A stretch of 64,000 nt of DNA from Dermanyssus gallinae (GCA_003439945.1 QVRM01005375.1:310001-374000), one strand, 5' to 3'; shown: positions 1 through 11,260, counted from the first letter of the stretch. Numbers and translations: made by a program. Notes: generated from the sequence alone by a model not told the origin.

Positions 1-759
1 AGGGATTTGTCATTATCTTGTTACTTGAGATTATTGACAATATGTAAAAATTTAATAATGTTGATTGGAGTCGAAGACACCCCAGTTCAGCTGCCCAGGG
101 CCTCCGATGAGGTCCTAGAGGAGTTTCGAGTTTGTTGGGGAGAACCCCACGAGCAAGGAATTTAAGGAGCGCTGGACCATTTGGTGGTGAAAAAAGATGT
201 GTATCGGCCAGAGAATGAACTAAACTCCAATTGTATGCACGATATTGTGATCTTCGGCAAGCGCCACTTTAAAGTAAAGCAGGTCTTCATTGCTTAGTTC
301 ATGGACAAAAAATAACTGGTGTCAATTAAGATAAAACATCTTAGCTGTTTGCTAAAGAAATTTGTGGAGAAGGTATTTTATCTAAGGGCTACACATTTCG
401 AGCAAAACAGAATAAGGTGCAAATCGTCAACAGTGTCATTTACCTGAGGCTTACCATCTCGATGGCTGGAAGAAAGCATCTAACAGTGTTAGCATTTGCA
501 AATGTTCTTAGTAGAAAGCCGTACACTATGACTACAGGCGTGAATTCCCAAGGCGAGAGGAAATCCGGCTGCTCGAAAGAGCAGAACGGAGACTCTCAGC
601 CTACGTTGTGCGATCTCGTAGGGGGGTGGACTACCTGCTCAGCGACGAACAGGTAACGAATCACCTGACCGGTCTCCTATGTAACTGCAAGACGGTACGC
701 TTAAGTCCAATGATTAAGCGCCCATTTACATTAAATTAGGGTACTATGAATCTGCCTTT
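1..759. other. Unassigned; possibly the 5' part of family H copy A
   Basis: No recognised gene. On the + strand, bases 60-300 and 410-660 give short readable stretches broken by stops. Their position directly upstream of a family H reverse transcriptase remnant makes an older 5' part of the same LINE plausible, but no endonuclease motif could be seen. Confidence 0.3.
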
Positions 760-1882
760 TGAAGTAGAAGACATGAGCCAGGTTCTGCGCTCTCTTCCGA
801 AAAAAAGAGCTCAGGGCCAGACCAGGTATACTAAAAGCACTGCGTGCAGTCTAAGCCATTCTTAGCAAACTATCTTTGTGATTTCTTCAACAAGATCATG
901 ATGAGAGGACAAATGCCAGGTGCCTGGCATATCGTTAGGCTTTCAAATCTATTTAAGGGTAAGCATGGCGACGACAGACGAAACTCAAACTTATATTGCG
1001 GTATAATGTCTGAAGGGACACTTAAGAAGATCTTTTGCAAGTTGGTTATAAAACGGATCGAGTACGTAGTCGACCAGACCCTTCCGCTAGAGTTAGTACT
1101 AGTTTAAGCTTTCGACACGCAATAAGTCATTCCGACACGCATGGGTTGATGGCTCTCTTCTGAGCGTAGTGTTGAGCTTCTTTGATAAGGACACTTTAGC
1201 GGTACACGGTAAGCAGAAGGCGTTGCGAGCAAGGCAAAATGTGGGAACCTCGCACATTGCCGAGACAGTGCGCACAGCCCTAGACTCTCTTAATGGGAAG
1301 GTCGGCGATGTCGGGCGATTGTCCGTGTCGACAGCAGTGGCACTCTTCTACCTTGAGATTGTTGTTTCACAATGTACATGAAGCGAGTCTTTTGCCTGTT
1401 CATGTGGGTAAGGAGCCGCTTTATGTTCCTAATGCCAAGCTGTGCACCAGTTGTTGAGATAATTCGATTGTGGTTAAAAAGCTGCGTACATTTCCATTTG
1501 AAATCTTTATCTGGGAATGAATAAATCAAGTTGAACAAGTCCGACAGGAAGTTAGAGACCTGGATATTTTCAGTGCTTCTCACCTCTGGTCTAGCCTTGC
1601 ATGTAACAATCGCCACGTCTCTATCAGATACATAGCTCATGGCTATCATCACCTGGTCTTTTCGAATACGAACTTCCACGAGGAGTACACGGAGTGCGTC
1701 TGTCGACTCTCAGGGTGTACGAAGTATCATGCGTCTGCCTGCCTGACCCTTGCGAAGAGATCACTGCACTACCTCTCGCGAATACCATGCCGAAAGCAGC
1801 TGACGACTGTATAAGTGTGTATGATATATGCATACTTAGTATGGAGCATAAGTGTATATGATATATGCACACTTAGTATACT
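760..1882 (+). mobile_element. Non-LTR retrotransposon remnant, family H copy A
   Basis: This is a broken LINE reverse transcriptase (RT) gene. At 844-1107 the frame reads the start of an RT domain: a KGKHGDDRR stretch, then a YRGI-type motif (YCGIMSE), then KKIFCKLVIKRIEYVVDQTL. The same stretch recurs almost residue for residue on the opposite strand near 8.0 kb, which confirms a repeat family. The catalytic core is deleted: the sequence jumps at about 1110-1175 to a later segment (FFDKDTLAVHG, RARQNVGTS). The C-terminal part at about 1600-1800 reads HGYHHLVFSNTNF followed by a Cys/His cluster (CVCRL, CTKYH) typical of LINE C-termini. Several frame changes and the missing YADD box mean it cannot encode an active enzyme. 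The precise clade is not assigned. Confidence 0.8.
1811..1882 (+). repeat. 37-bp tandem duplication in a LINE 3' tail
   Basis: Two units of about 37 bp, each starting ATAAGTGT and containing GATATATGCA and ACTTAGTAT, lie head to tail at the 3' end of family H copy A. A duplicated 3' untranslated segment is the simplest reading. Confidence 0.8.
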
Positions 1883-3657
1883 TTAGAGAAAGGAACTACA
1901 GATGCAATGGAGTTTAGTTACAACAAGGGATCTGGAAGGGTGTCGAAAGTGGAGAAGGAAAATGAACAGTAAGACCCAGTAAGGATCTTTATCACAGCTG
2001 AACTGAGTAGTAATTCTTGGAGGGAAGCAGGGCTCACGGATAAATATTTAATGACTGCGGAAGGGTTTTTACCCTTCGGCAGTATGCTGAGTCTGCGGGA
2101 GAGCAGAGCATAGAGTGCCACTGCACCCGACGCGGAAGCGAGTGCGGCAGATTTCATGTGGACGGGATGACTAGCAGTCCGATTGATAGCCTAGTAACAA
2201 TTGGGTCGATGTGATGACTTTAGTTATTGAGTGCGCAGTTAGCACGTCATACGGTATTATTTCAAGCAGTACGACAACGCCGTGGTACACCGAAACAATA
2301 AGGCAATTATTTAAATACTGGCGGCAATTGAGCATTGCCTAGTTTGAAAAAATAGTAGCAGGGACGAACAATCTACCATTAGTAAGTGCATACATTTAAA
2401 ACAATGGAATATTATTTTACAATATTTAGTTTCCAAGTTCTTCAGTAGTAATACGTAGCGCTTCTAAAGACTACAGTTGCTCAAATATTTTATATATGAC
2501 CACCCACTCCAATCCAGGCGTGATATACGGCAGTATGCTGTGAAGAATTCTTTTTAATGTGTATATCAACTTAACATATTGAATTGTTCTTGTCTCTAGA
2601 AATGATTTTCAGGAATAGTCCAGAGAGGCCAGGACTGATAAAATATGTCCAGGTTGGATGTCAAAAAGAAAGATGTTATAGGAAATATATACAATTGCTA
2701 ATTTCCGTGCTCTTAATATCCGCAACAATAATTCAGCTAGAGAAATGCATATTATTGTATTCGCGCTGCCGTAGATTTAAAATCCGAATGGTTTCACTTC
2801 CAAATAGTTTCTTAGATTGAAGTGCAGTTTAATTGCTTCAGCCTTCTTTACGGCGCAATATGCTTATGACCTACAAACTGTACATGATGTAATCTTATCT
2901 CAAATGACACTTTTTAAGGTAACAGGTTTTTCACATTAGACCCGTTTTGTCTAGTAAAGTAAGCACGATTGGTTCAAAAACTTGCCTATCGATTAATTAG
3001 GCCGTAGAAGCTTCCAGGTTTTTTTCCAGATCATGCAAAACCTCTTCTCTCAAACCAATATCAGTGTAAATCTAGAAACAGGTAGCATCCAATAACGTCA
3101 TTAGCGTACACGTTTTTGCTGCTATGCTTGGCTGCCAATTAGACGCACTCTCTTAATCTAAAACAGCTCACTAGAAGTGATCCTTTTATTTAGTGTTTAT
3201 AATAATGAGTGTTGTGATTTTCAGTCAAATAAGTTAAATCTTTGTTCTGGTATAACGTCTTAAAAGTTTTCTTGACTTTTATTCGTGGGCACGAAATATT
3301 TGCAGGCAAATAATAGACATAGATGGCAAAGAAATTCCAGATATCGGGTCTTTTATTAGTGGTCCACCATGAGTTACCAGCTGTGTAAGTTTACCTAAGG
3401 TTCTGCCACGGCAGTCTTTTTAAGTGTGTTCTTGCATACTTAAAAGAGGCCGTGTTTTTCCAAGAACTCGGCGTTTTATTAATCTGCTCTGTCCAGAATA
3501 ATCTACCATTGTTCTCTCTTTGGTTTCTTTTTCTAATGCTGGGATCCTCTTAGAGGGTTCTGGTAGAGCGTTTCCAAGTCTCGTGCTGACCGTTGTCGAG
3601 AGCAGACGTCTACTCCCGACGGCGTTAGTTGACTGGACTTTGGTGGTTTTAGTGCTT
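1883..3657. other. No recognised feature
   Basis: AT-rich sequence with only short open frames on both strands (for example 2584-2820 + and 3420-3686 -). None resembles a known domain or has convincing splice sites. Confidence 0.5.
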
Positions 3658-4062
3658 AGTGCACTGCGCGCTGATTTAACGTGCACTGCGCGCTGACTTT
3701 ACGTGCACTGCGCGCAGATTTCACGTGCAGTGCGCGCTGATTTTATGTGCGCTGCACGCTGAATGTACGTGCACTGCGCGCTGAGTTCACGTGCAATGCG
3801 CGCAGATTTCACGTGCAATGCGCTCTGATTTCACGTGCAATGCGCGCTGATTTTATGTGCGCTGCACGCTGATTTCACGTGCAGTGTACGCTGATTTCAC
3901 GTGCAGTGTACGCTGATTTTACGTGCGCTGCACGCTGATTCTATGTGCGCTGCACGCTGAGTCCACGTGCACCGCGCACTGGTTTCACGTCGATTGTACG
4001 CGCGCTGCATGTCGCTTACACGTGTGCTGCACGTCGGTCACGAGTGCGCTGCACGTCGGTCG
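3658..4062. repeat. 22-bp tandem array, about 18 units
   Basis: The unit is close to GCACTGCGCGCTGATTTCACGT, here given only as its core parts: GTGCACTGCGCG followed by CTGATTTCAC. Units vary mainly at TGCGCG/TGCACG/TGTACG and become less regular after about 3960. Each unit contains a GTGCAC-type palindrome. The array ends just before a TATAAAA motif and the ORF1 region of an R1-like retrotransposon, so it may be that element's 5' monomer array or an independent satellite. Confidence 0.9.
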
Positions 4063-4063
4063 T

Positions 4064-4070
4064 TATAAAA
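4064..4070 (+). promoter_or_regulatory. TATA-box-like motif downstream of the 22-bp array
   Basis: TATAAAA occurs immediately after the last 22-bp unit and about 50 bases before the first open frame of the R1-like element. The placement suggests a core promoter. The motif is short, so chance occurrence is possible. Confidence 0.3.
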
Positions 4071-4116
4071 TTCCCGCTGGGCTATATATTGTCCTGACCT
4101 TCCGACTTTTCTGGGG

Positions 4117-5575
4117 TTGTTCGGGCCATGGCCGCCCCAAGCTGCGCCAATCTTTCGGCCAAAGCTGAAAATTCGAGAATGGCCACCGATGCTGCAAACG
4201 ACCACGCTGATGATCGAGTACCAGCCAAGAAAACACTCTTCTCGACTCCCCGAAGAATTTCGCGTCACCGACGTCGAACTCGGTCGCTTCTTTGACGACG
4301 CCTTTAAGGTCCTTCAGGAACACATAGAGGAGGTTGTAGCCTTATGTAAGGCCCAGAACATTAAAATCATGCTGAAGGTAGTTTTGCAGAAGATTGGGAT
4401 GGACCTTCTCAAGGTTGAAGCAGCCTCGGGTTCAATTCGACTCGCTCTTCGACACGCTCGGTTGCACGCTGACGAAGACATTTCGGCTCTTTAAGGCTCG
4501 ACAGAAGCTTTACGCAAAGAACGGGACGAGACACTGCCTCATCAAACGCCTTCAGTCGCCTCTGACGGGGCTATCTGTATCCAGTGCGCTCCGCTGGACT
4601 CCAATGCGGCGGCCGCCTACTTAGAGGACCTGTATGGCGGAGACAGACGAGGACGTTTTGGCACTCCTCAAACTCCACTGGCTTTCCTGCGCGCTGCGAA
4701 GAATCCAGACAACTCCTGTGGGACGCCTGTTACCGCCCAAAGAGTCGTGAACTCCAAAGGATGCTTGCAGCTTTTGTGGCGCGACTACCTTAAGCAGGGT
4801 CTATTCGGGGAAGGCAAGACTTCTGCCGACGCTTTGCGAATGATCCAGCATCATGTCGGAGACAATGCTCTCGACGGAGCCTTGGTCCAGGTGGGGGTGA
4901 AAAACATCCAGGGGAACTTAGTGATTTGCCTCAGTGAGGAAGCTCCTGGGGCAGATGCTAGGTTGGCTGAGGCGATCAAAGCGTCCACCGGCTGCAGAAC
5001 AGACAGCCGATCTGCAGATCGTCTGCACTAAACTGCCCTATGAGGAATAAACCCGCTTCTCACTGAGACCTTTATTGAGGCCTCGCTTAGAACACTCTGC
5101 GCTGCCCCGCCGCATATGCCCATTAAGGTCTCGGATCCCCGCCAAGGCCGGGATTCTAGCCGCTGGTACGCGGTGATTCGGGTACGGGCCGCGGTTACGC
5201 ATCAGCTACGGGCTCCGCTTACGATAAGGATAGGGGATAGTACATGCCGTCCTGACGCGTGGCTGCGCCTGCTATCGCTGCCAGCGGCAGGGTCATCGCG
5301 CTGCAGAGCGACAGGAGCGTCGAGAACGCGCTTGTGCGCCGCCCATTACCACACTGAACGCCAACGCTCCTGGCGCCAACGTGGATAGCGAAGCACAGGC
5401 TATTTCCACAGCCGTGCCACTGGCAACACCTCAAAAAGAGCGCGCTCAGCCTGCCCACCGCCAAGGTCGCAACGCGCGCCGTGACACTACCACGGTTTCC
5501 GCACACGACGGAGGCGGTGATTGGAACCCCATGGCAGCCCATGGCCTTTTCGAAAAGCGCGCGAGCACCACATAG
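4117..5575 (+). pseudogene. ORF1 (gag-like) of R1-like element 1, degenerate
   Basis: ORF1 proteins of R1-type LINEs bind element RNA and usually carry CCHC zinc knuckles. Here the reading frame changes several times (4117-4494, 4747-5031, 5381-5575). Around 5264-5311 one frame reads CYRCQRQGHRAAE. This has the C-x2-C-x4-H spacing of a zinc knuckle but lacks the last cysteine. The C-terminal tail is rich in Q, R and P and ends at a TAG at 5573-5575. It overlaps the start of the endonuclease frame (5521) by about 55 bases, as expected for ORF1/ORF2 of this group. The N-terminal half is assigned only by position and could be something else. Confidence 0.55.
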
Positions 5576-6460
5576 GTGTCTGCCTTCTCTTCGAGCCCAA
5601 TGTTGCTACTGCACGCCGCTCGTCAAATACCTACTGCGACTCTCTGAAACATGCCGCTATATGGTGGACTGGACACAACTCCCCTTTCCCTGTCGCCAAT
5701 CATGGGTTTGGCCCAGGGTTCACGTAGGCAGGGCTATTTTCCCCTCCCCTGACTGTAAACTCTTGCTATTTCTCTCCAAATAGAACGCTATCGGACTTCA
5801 AGCCGTTTCTAACTGTGCTGGCATCCTGTCTTGACGAGCATTCTACACGACCAATTTTCACATGGTCACAGGGGAATTCAACGCGCACCATACTGGATGA
5901 GCAGCGTCCCGGACTACACACAGTGGTGCCCTTCTAGCAGATTGGGTTGCCGAGCACGTCCTCAGCCTAGTCAACCACGGCCAGGTACCCACTTTCGCTC
6001 GAGGCGCCCAACAATCAGTTTTAGACTTAAATTTTGCTGGCGACCTGTGTCTCCCCCTTATTTCCGACTAGGAGGTCCACGCTGACGAAGAAACATTCAG
6101 CGACCACCGTTACATCACATACAACATACACCTCGACGACATAGAACTCCGGTCGCCCACCCTCTTCCGCCGCACTTGGCAGATTCGCCGCTTAGACAAG
6201 CACACACTCATTAAGAGCCTTCAGCAACGCCGAAATCGCCTCACTTCCAATGCCCAACCTTTGGACGAAACCACGCTAACAAGCGCTCTTCAGACGGCCT
6301 GCCAGCCGGCCTGGGACTCCTCCGTGTAGGTCGCAGTTCGCGTCGTCCAAAGCCATGGTGGACACCGATGGTCGGAGAGTCGCACAGACACTGTATAAAG
6401 ATCAACAAGGTGCTAAACCGGACTCATTTGTGGATTGCACGCAGGCGGCGCCGCGGTGAC
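5521..6460 (+). pseudogene. ORF2 endonuclease domain of R1-like element 1, degenerate
   Basis: This is a remnant of an apurinic-endonuclease-like (APE) domain, which in LINEs nicks the target DNA to prime reverse transcription. In order along the + strand one reads CLLFEPNVATARR (5577-), a SCYFSPN stretch near 5757, GEFNAHH (the family's GDFNAHH) near 5870, QVPTFARGAQQSVLDL near 5980, and TFSDHRYITYNI near 6098-6130. The last is the conserved SDHRYI box. A basic linker (RRPKPWWTP) follows at about 6345. Frames shift and stops occur. The GDFN aspartate is replaced by glutamate, so catalysis would be lost even without the frameshifts. Confidence 0.85.
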
Positions 6461-7003
6461 CCCCGAACAATTACTTATTGGCTCGGATTCTCTCTAGGAC
6501 AGGCAATGCGTCTGAGAGGCGCAGGCGCCTCCTAGCTTTAACAGCAGACTCCATACTACTATATGCGTGGTCAGTCTGGGGAGACCTAGCTCTCCGGACG
6601 AAGCGTAACCGTCGGTCCTTGGGCTCCGCCCAACTCACTATGGCATTGCGCGTCTGCCACGCCTATTGAACTGTCAGCACGGACGCTCTACTCATACTTG
6701 CACGGCAGCTGTCCTGGGATATTTTGGCAGGAGAGCGTGCCGCTCGTCATCTTGACGGCAACCTAAACTTCGACCAAGCAAGGGCAACAACCGTTGACGC
6801 GTGCGCGCGGTAATGGGCTACCCCAGGTTCGGACACTTCCCCGGCATTCTGGACCCGCACCGCAATCCCTGACCTTTGCTTTTGGCTGGTTTGGCCCTTA
6901 CCTACTACGTCACGCAGGTTTTTACGGGGCACAGACAGTTACAAATTTACATGCTCCGCATTGGCAAATCTGCCACCGATGTATGCATGCTTTGAGAAGG
7001 TTG
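6461..7003 (+). pseudogene. ORF2 C-terminal region of R1-like element 1, RT core deleted
   Basis: After the linker the sequence jumps directly to the region downstream of the RT core, so the whole polymerase centre including YADD is missing. At 6478-6669 the frame reads RRRRLLALTADSILLYAWSV and later GSAQLTMALRVCHAY. STDALLILARQLSWDILAGE and an IPDL motif follow. Near 6905-6990 it reads TQVFTGHRQLQIYMLRIGKS, matching TQVLTGHGQFQSYLSRIKK of the R1-like copy on the opposite strand at 9.2-9.8 kb. The match breaks off at about 7000, where a family H element begins on the other strand. This is a nested insertion. Confidence 0.85.
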
Positions 7004-8310
7004 GGCTCTCGGCCCGTTATTTGCAAAAGGCTGTGCAGAGATATCTTTGCAAGGGCCAGGCAGGCAGACGTATTGTACTTCGTAAACGCCTGAGGGCACA
7101 ATCGACAGACTCAGTCCGTGTACTTCTCGTAGAAGCTTATATTTAAACAGACCAGGTGGTGATGACCATGAACTATCTGGTAAAGACGTGGTGATTGTTA
7201 TATGCAAGACCAGACCAGAGATGAGAGGCAATAAAAATATCGAGGTCTTCAACCTCCCGTCGGACTTGTTCAACTTTTCTTTTCTATTTCGAGATGAAGC
7301 TTTCGAATCTTCTTCTCAATCTTAAGGTAGAAGAGTGCCACTGCCGTCCGGACGGACAGTCGCTCACTCCGTCCCGATGTCGCCGACCTCTCCATAAAGA
7401 GAGACTAGGGCTGTGCGCACTGTCTCGACGATGTGCGCAGTGAAGCTCGTCCCACCATAATGAAGCCGAAGCCCCAGATACCAGAAGGAGTTGATAAATT
7501 CCAAGAATTTGCCGCCGCAACGTATAACGTCTTCTCTTATGAATTTCGGAGCCTTGGCTCATATCGCGATGAGCAACCACTATGTCATCTGCGTACACCA
7601 TAACTATGGCTTTCTGGAACTCCTCGGCAAGCAAATGAGTGAAGGAGACGCAGCTCCGTGGGTCCCCTTGTGGAATTTCCACATGTTTGTCTCACCCGCA
7701 ATACTTTCTGCTCACCCTGTACCAGTAAGGTGTCCTTATAAAAAAAAGCTTGAAATTACGCTCAGAATAGAGCCACAAACGCCTGCGTGTCGAAATAACT
7801 TTACCAGGAGATCTCGAGGTGCTTTGCCAAAGGCCTTAACACAGTCTGTAAAGACTGCATACAAATGGCTTCCGGGTTTTGCCACAGCTCGTTCTATATC
7901 TGACTGACGCACATGGATTGCATCACGCACCCGACCCCTCCGGAGGTCGAAGTGCTCTGGCTGAAGGGTCTGGTCGACCACGTACTCGATCCGCTTTACA
8001 ACCAACTTGCAGAAGATCTTCTTTATTGTCCTTTCAGACGCTATACCGCGGTATACGTTTGGGTTTCGTCTGTCATCGCCATGCTTGCCCTTCAATAGCA
8101 GAGAAAGCCTAGCGATATGCCAGGCTTCTGACATTTTGTCCCTTCTTCAGGAACTCGTTGAAAAACTCACAAAAATAGTTTGCCAAAAAAGGCTCAAACT
8201 GCATCTAGTGCTTAGAGTACACTTGGTCTGGTCCCGCACTCTTTACTCTCGGAAGCGAGCGCTGGACCTGACCTATGGGTAGATTAATAATCAACGCGCT
8301 GGTCTACCAC
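7004..8310 (-). mobile_element. Non-LTR retrotransposon remnant, family H copy C (most informative copy)
   Basis: Read on the minus strand from 8310 downward. It starts with a GPDQVYSKH-like segment, then LLKGKHGDDRRNPNVYRGIA, then IKKIFCKLVVKRIEYVVDQ, and FTDCVKAFGKAPRDLL (RT motif with the first catalytic Asp). A GIPQGDP motif at about 7685 and YADDIVVAHRD near 7585 hold the second and third catalytic positions. Frames change near 7740 and again near 7480. The 3' part (7180-7004) aligns with the C-terminal ends of copies A and B (CCTGGTC, GAAGTACACGGA, TCTGCCTGCCTG blocks). It interrupts the R1-like element that ends at about 7000. Frameshifts make it inactive. Confidence 0.88.
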
Positions 8311-8449
8311 GGAGATCTAGATCTGTTCAGTCACTTGCGAAGAGTCGGTCTGAATGAGTGGTAAAGATAAAGGCTAAAAGAGCACACAACGAGGGCAAAG
8401 CAAGCCACTATTTAGCAATTGAATCTTAGAAGAGAAGAGAAAAACTCGT

Positions 8450-8830
8450 GCAGGTGGTTATTTCGCCCTGCGCGGAAGCAATTCCCCGTAGAAATAGCTA
8501 CACCGTAAAACTACTACAGCAACTTGAAGGGATTCTCTAACGGAGGTACACTACGCCAAACGAGAAAATCGGGTGTAAGTGACCTTCGGACTGAGAACGA
8601 GATAAGGGTAGAAAATTGACGACACTAAATATTTCTGCTGAATCGATCAGAGCGGAAATTCGGGGAGCCCATGGGAGAGACTTAATACGAAACGGGCACC
8701 GCCAGTACTTGCCCCAGACCTTATTTACCGAGTGCTTACAGTCAGGGACTATTCAAAATCCTTGAAGCAAGGCAGCTCTGGTGAAAGTGCCCAAGAGTAC
8801 TGGAACTGAGCCAAAGTCATGGACAATTTT
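8450..8830 (+). mobile_element. LINE RT N-terminal fragment (R1/LOA-type)
   Basis: The + frame near 8640-8830 reads ESIRAEI, then LFTECLQSGTIQNP, a stop, and KAALVKVPKSTGTEPKSW. This follows the pattern of the first RT motifs in R1-type LINEs: a FNxCLxxGxFPxxWKxA segment followed by LVxIPK. The stop replaces the expected Trp (TGG to TGA). The fragment ends abruptly at 8830 in T-rich DNA. No other part of the element is adjacent. The first 190 bases are assigned only by proximity. Confidence 0.5.
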
Positions 8831-8941
8831 TTTTATTTAAGTTATCTCAAACAATACATGTTGGTAGAAAAAGTTTTTAGAGAATAAAGGAGCAATTTCT
8901 AAAAAACAACATGGGTTTAAAGGACAAAAGTAGACCTACAC

Positions 8942-10246
8942 TTTTTTTTTTTTTTTTTGTTCTGGGAGGTTTCGGTAATGCATGATGCACATGCGCCACT
9001 AGCAGCCTGCGTGACTAGTGTGAGACTCGCAAACCCACTAAACCCGGATTCTTCCCCACCCCCCCCAGGCTCGGTATTACTTTGGCATTACATCGAAACC
9101 GTGGGAGAGGCGTCTCTGCCGTTCTCCTTCAATCAGCTCTATCCCTGACTATCATCCCGCATGTCTACCTGCGGTTGGATAGGGGGATGCCATTTTGTAA
9201 TCCGTCCTGTGAGGGTGCGTCGAGACCATGAGGGCCTGGCTGCTCCCCACCCCCTCCCCCCTCCCTCGGCTCCTCGTCTCGACCACTCTCCCGAGAGACC
9301 CGCTCAAACCTCTCCCGCCTGGCCGTTTCCTTGGCTGTCTTGAGTGTTAAAACAGCGTCGAACAAGTTCGTCGCCTCCCTCCATGCCTCCGCCGAAGTCA
9401 TCATATGGGAGACCACCTCCTTGATGGGTCGGCCCCTCACAGCGGTTGGTGCTGCGTGCCGTGCTTCCCTGAGAGCATCACACCGCAGAACAGTATGCTC
9501 TACGTTTTCCGTTTTTCTAGAGTCGCACAGTACGCAGATATCGCTGATGGCCTTCTTGATCCTTGACAGGTAGCTCTGGAACTGGCCGTGTCCGGTCAGA
9601 ACCTGAGTCGTCCAGTAGGAAAGCTCCCCGTGTCGGCGGTCATACCATGCCCTGAGGTCCGGTATCAGACTCTTGGTCCAGCTCCCTGTGGTCACACCGG
9701 GTCTTACCTGCGCCCATTCCTCATGCCAGGCCGATATGGTGGCACTCCTGGCCCTGGTGAGATCCAGACCTTCGTCTAGATACATTTTACTTCGTTCAGC
9801 CACTAGGAGGTCCCATGGCAGCATTTTGGCTAGGACCAGGAGAGCTTCGGTCGAGACTGTTCGATACGCCCGGCTTACCCTGATTGCCAGCGTTCGTTAG
9901 GTCGACCTTAGTGCCCCCCTATTTTTCGCCGTCTGCATTGCCATGTCCCCCCAGACTGGGGCTGCGTATAGCGCCGTTGATTCGGCCACCGAGGCCAGGA
10001 GCCTTCTTTTCACCTCAGCCACCCCATCGACCCTAGGCATGATCCGCGCCAGGTTCAGGGAGACCCTTTGGGCCTTTTCGGCCACGTACTTAACGTGTGC
10101 CGATCCGGTCAGTCCGGTGTCTAGCATGACCCCAAGGTACTTTACCTTCTTTCTGATTTCTATCGGGTGGCCCGCCATCACGAGGTTAATGAGACCTACA
10201 CCTGGTCGACCTATCCGGGCGGTGCTAGAAGATGAATCGCAAAACC
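8942..10246 (-). mobile_element. R1-like element 2: 5'-truncated copy with 3' UTR and poly(A)
   Basis: On the minus strand the element enters at about 10246, directly beside an (ATT)n tract. It runs through the ORF2 C-terminal half to a stop at 9165, then a 3' untranslated region of about 205 bases that ends in 18 consecutive A residues (the T run at 8942-8959 on the given strand). 5' truncation plus a terminal poly(A) is the normal product of target-primed reverse transcription. This is the best preserved retrotransposon copy in the window and so probably among the youngest. No convincing target-site duplication was found. Confidence 0.9.
9165..10246 (-). pseudogene. ORF2 C-terminal half of R1-like element 2, one in-frame stop
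   Basis: The frame is continuous from about 10240 to 9165 on the minus strand, except for a single TAA at 9899-9897. It reads a post-RT segment (GRPGVGLINLVMAGHP, VKYLGVMLDTGL), the LLASVAESTALYAAPVWGD stretch, then the stop where glutamine is expected. It continues with RVSRAYRTVSTEALLVLAK, GSWTKSLIPDLRAWYDRRHG and TQVLTGHGQFQSYL. It ends in a Cys-Cys-His-Cys finger (CVLC, EHTVLRC), which in R1-type proteins follows the RT. A C-to-T change of CAA to TAA would explain the break. The finger is intact and a Gly/Glu-rich tail precedes the stop. Confidence 0.92.
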
Positions 10247-10263
10247 ATTATTATTATTATTAG
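10247..10263. repeat. (ATT)n microsatellite at the 5' end of R1-like element 2
   Basis: About five ATT units directly abut the truncated 5' end of the R1-like copy. This is one of several LINE ends in the window that sit on AAT/ATT tracts. Confidence 0.9.
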
Positions 10264-10560
10264 TATTAACCACATTAGTATTAACCACAATGCCGCACCA
10301 CTGGAGACAGCGACGAGGGTAGCCTTTCTTATGCTAAGCATAGCGCTACAACAGCTAAGCTTAACAGCAGCGGCAACAGCGCCAACCGAGACAACCGCAG
10401 AGGAGAGCAAGAACAAGGAGGACAACGCTGGCTCTGTCACCGTACAACGGAGGTGGAGCAACAAAACAAAATTTCGTATGCAGAGAGGCAGCAGCTAATA
10501 GGGTGGGCAATCTCGAAGTGCATGATGAGCCAGGCAAATTCCGTGCGCTGAGAGTGGGCT
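10264..10560. other. No recognised gene; short AC/AG-rich stretch
   Basis: A + frame (10232-10498) is rich in A, T, S and N because of CAG/ACA-type low-complexity sequence. It does not resemble a known protein. The segment separates R1-like element 2 from family H copy B. Confidence 0.4.
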
Positions 10561-11260
10561 AATTCTTTAAATCCTAATTTTGAGTTTCTTTGATATGGAC
10601 ATCTCACATGTACCGGGTGAACAGGATGTTGCAAGGGTAAGGCAAAATGAGGGAACCCCCGCATGAAGATCACTAAGCTGCGTCTTCTTCACTTTTCGGA
10701 TTGCCTATTTTGTCGGTTGTATTTGACTGGCGTATCGAACGACTATAGTTGGGAAGTATGCAGATAACATAGTGGATACTCATTACGACCTGCTTTCCAT
10801 CAAGCGCATCACTTCTCTGGCCGAGGCGTTTCTTGTCTTAAAAAAGCTGTAAGTAAACGCTATGAAGACTAGAGGTATTAAATCCGGAGCAGTTGTATCT
10901 TGCGGCGGCTAACCGTTGGAGTTTATCACCTCTTTCCGATGTCTGCGGCTCCTGCTCCACTATACTGGGACGAACTTCACTGTGTCAATCGTCGAGAGAG
11001 TAGTCTCTCTTCATAGAGAGGTAGGCAACGTCCGGCAATAGAAGAGCAGTAGTCTCGTTTGTCCCATATACATAGTTCACGGCTATAATCACTTTGTCTG
11101 TTCGAATACGAACTTCCGAGGAGTACACAGAATGCATCTGTCAATTGTGCTCTCAAGCGTGTACAAAATATCTGCATTCCTGGTCCTTATAAAGACATCG
11201 TTGCGCTGCCTTTTTCGAATGACATGCCAACAGCAGCTGACAATAATATAAGTAGCAATG
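10561..11260 (+). mobile_element. Non-LTR retrotransposon remnant, family H copy B
   Basis: Near 10575 the + strand reads LSFFDMDISHVPGEQDVARV and RQNEGTP, which parallels the pre-YADD region of copies A and C. At about 10755 it reads KYADNIVDTHYDLLSIKRI, so the YADD box has become YADN and the last catalytic Asp is lost. LHYTGTNFTVSIVERVV follows, and near 11075 VHGYNHFVCSNTNF, the C-terminal signature shared with copy A. A Cys cluster (CICQLC) is readable in another frame near 11130. Stops and frameshifts are frequent. Confidence 0.78.

Noticed and set aside
3658..4062. Regular repeats considered as a CRISPR array
   Set aside because: The 22-bp units are contiguous with no unique spacers, and the window is eukaryotic in character.
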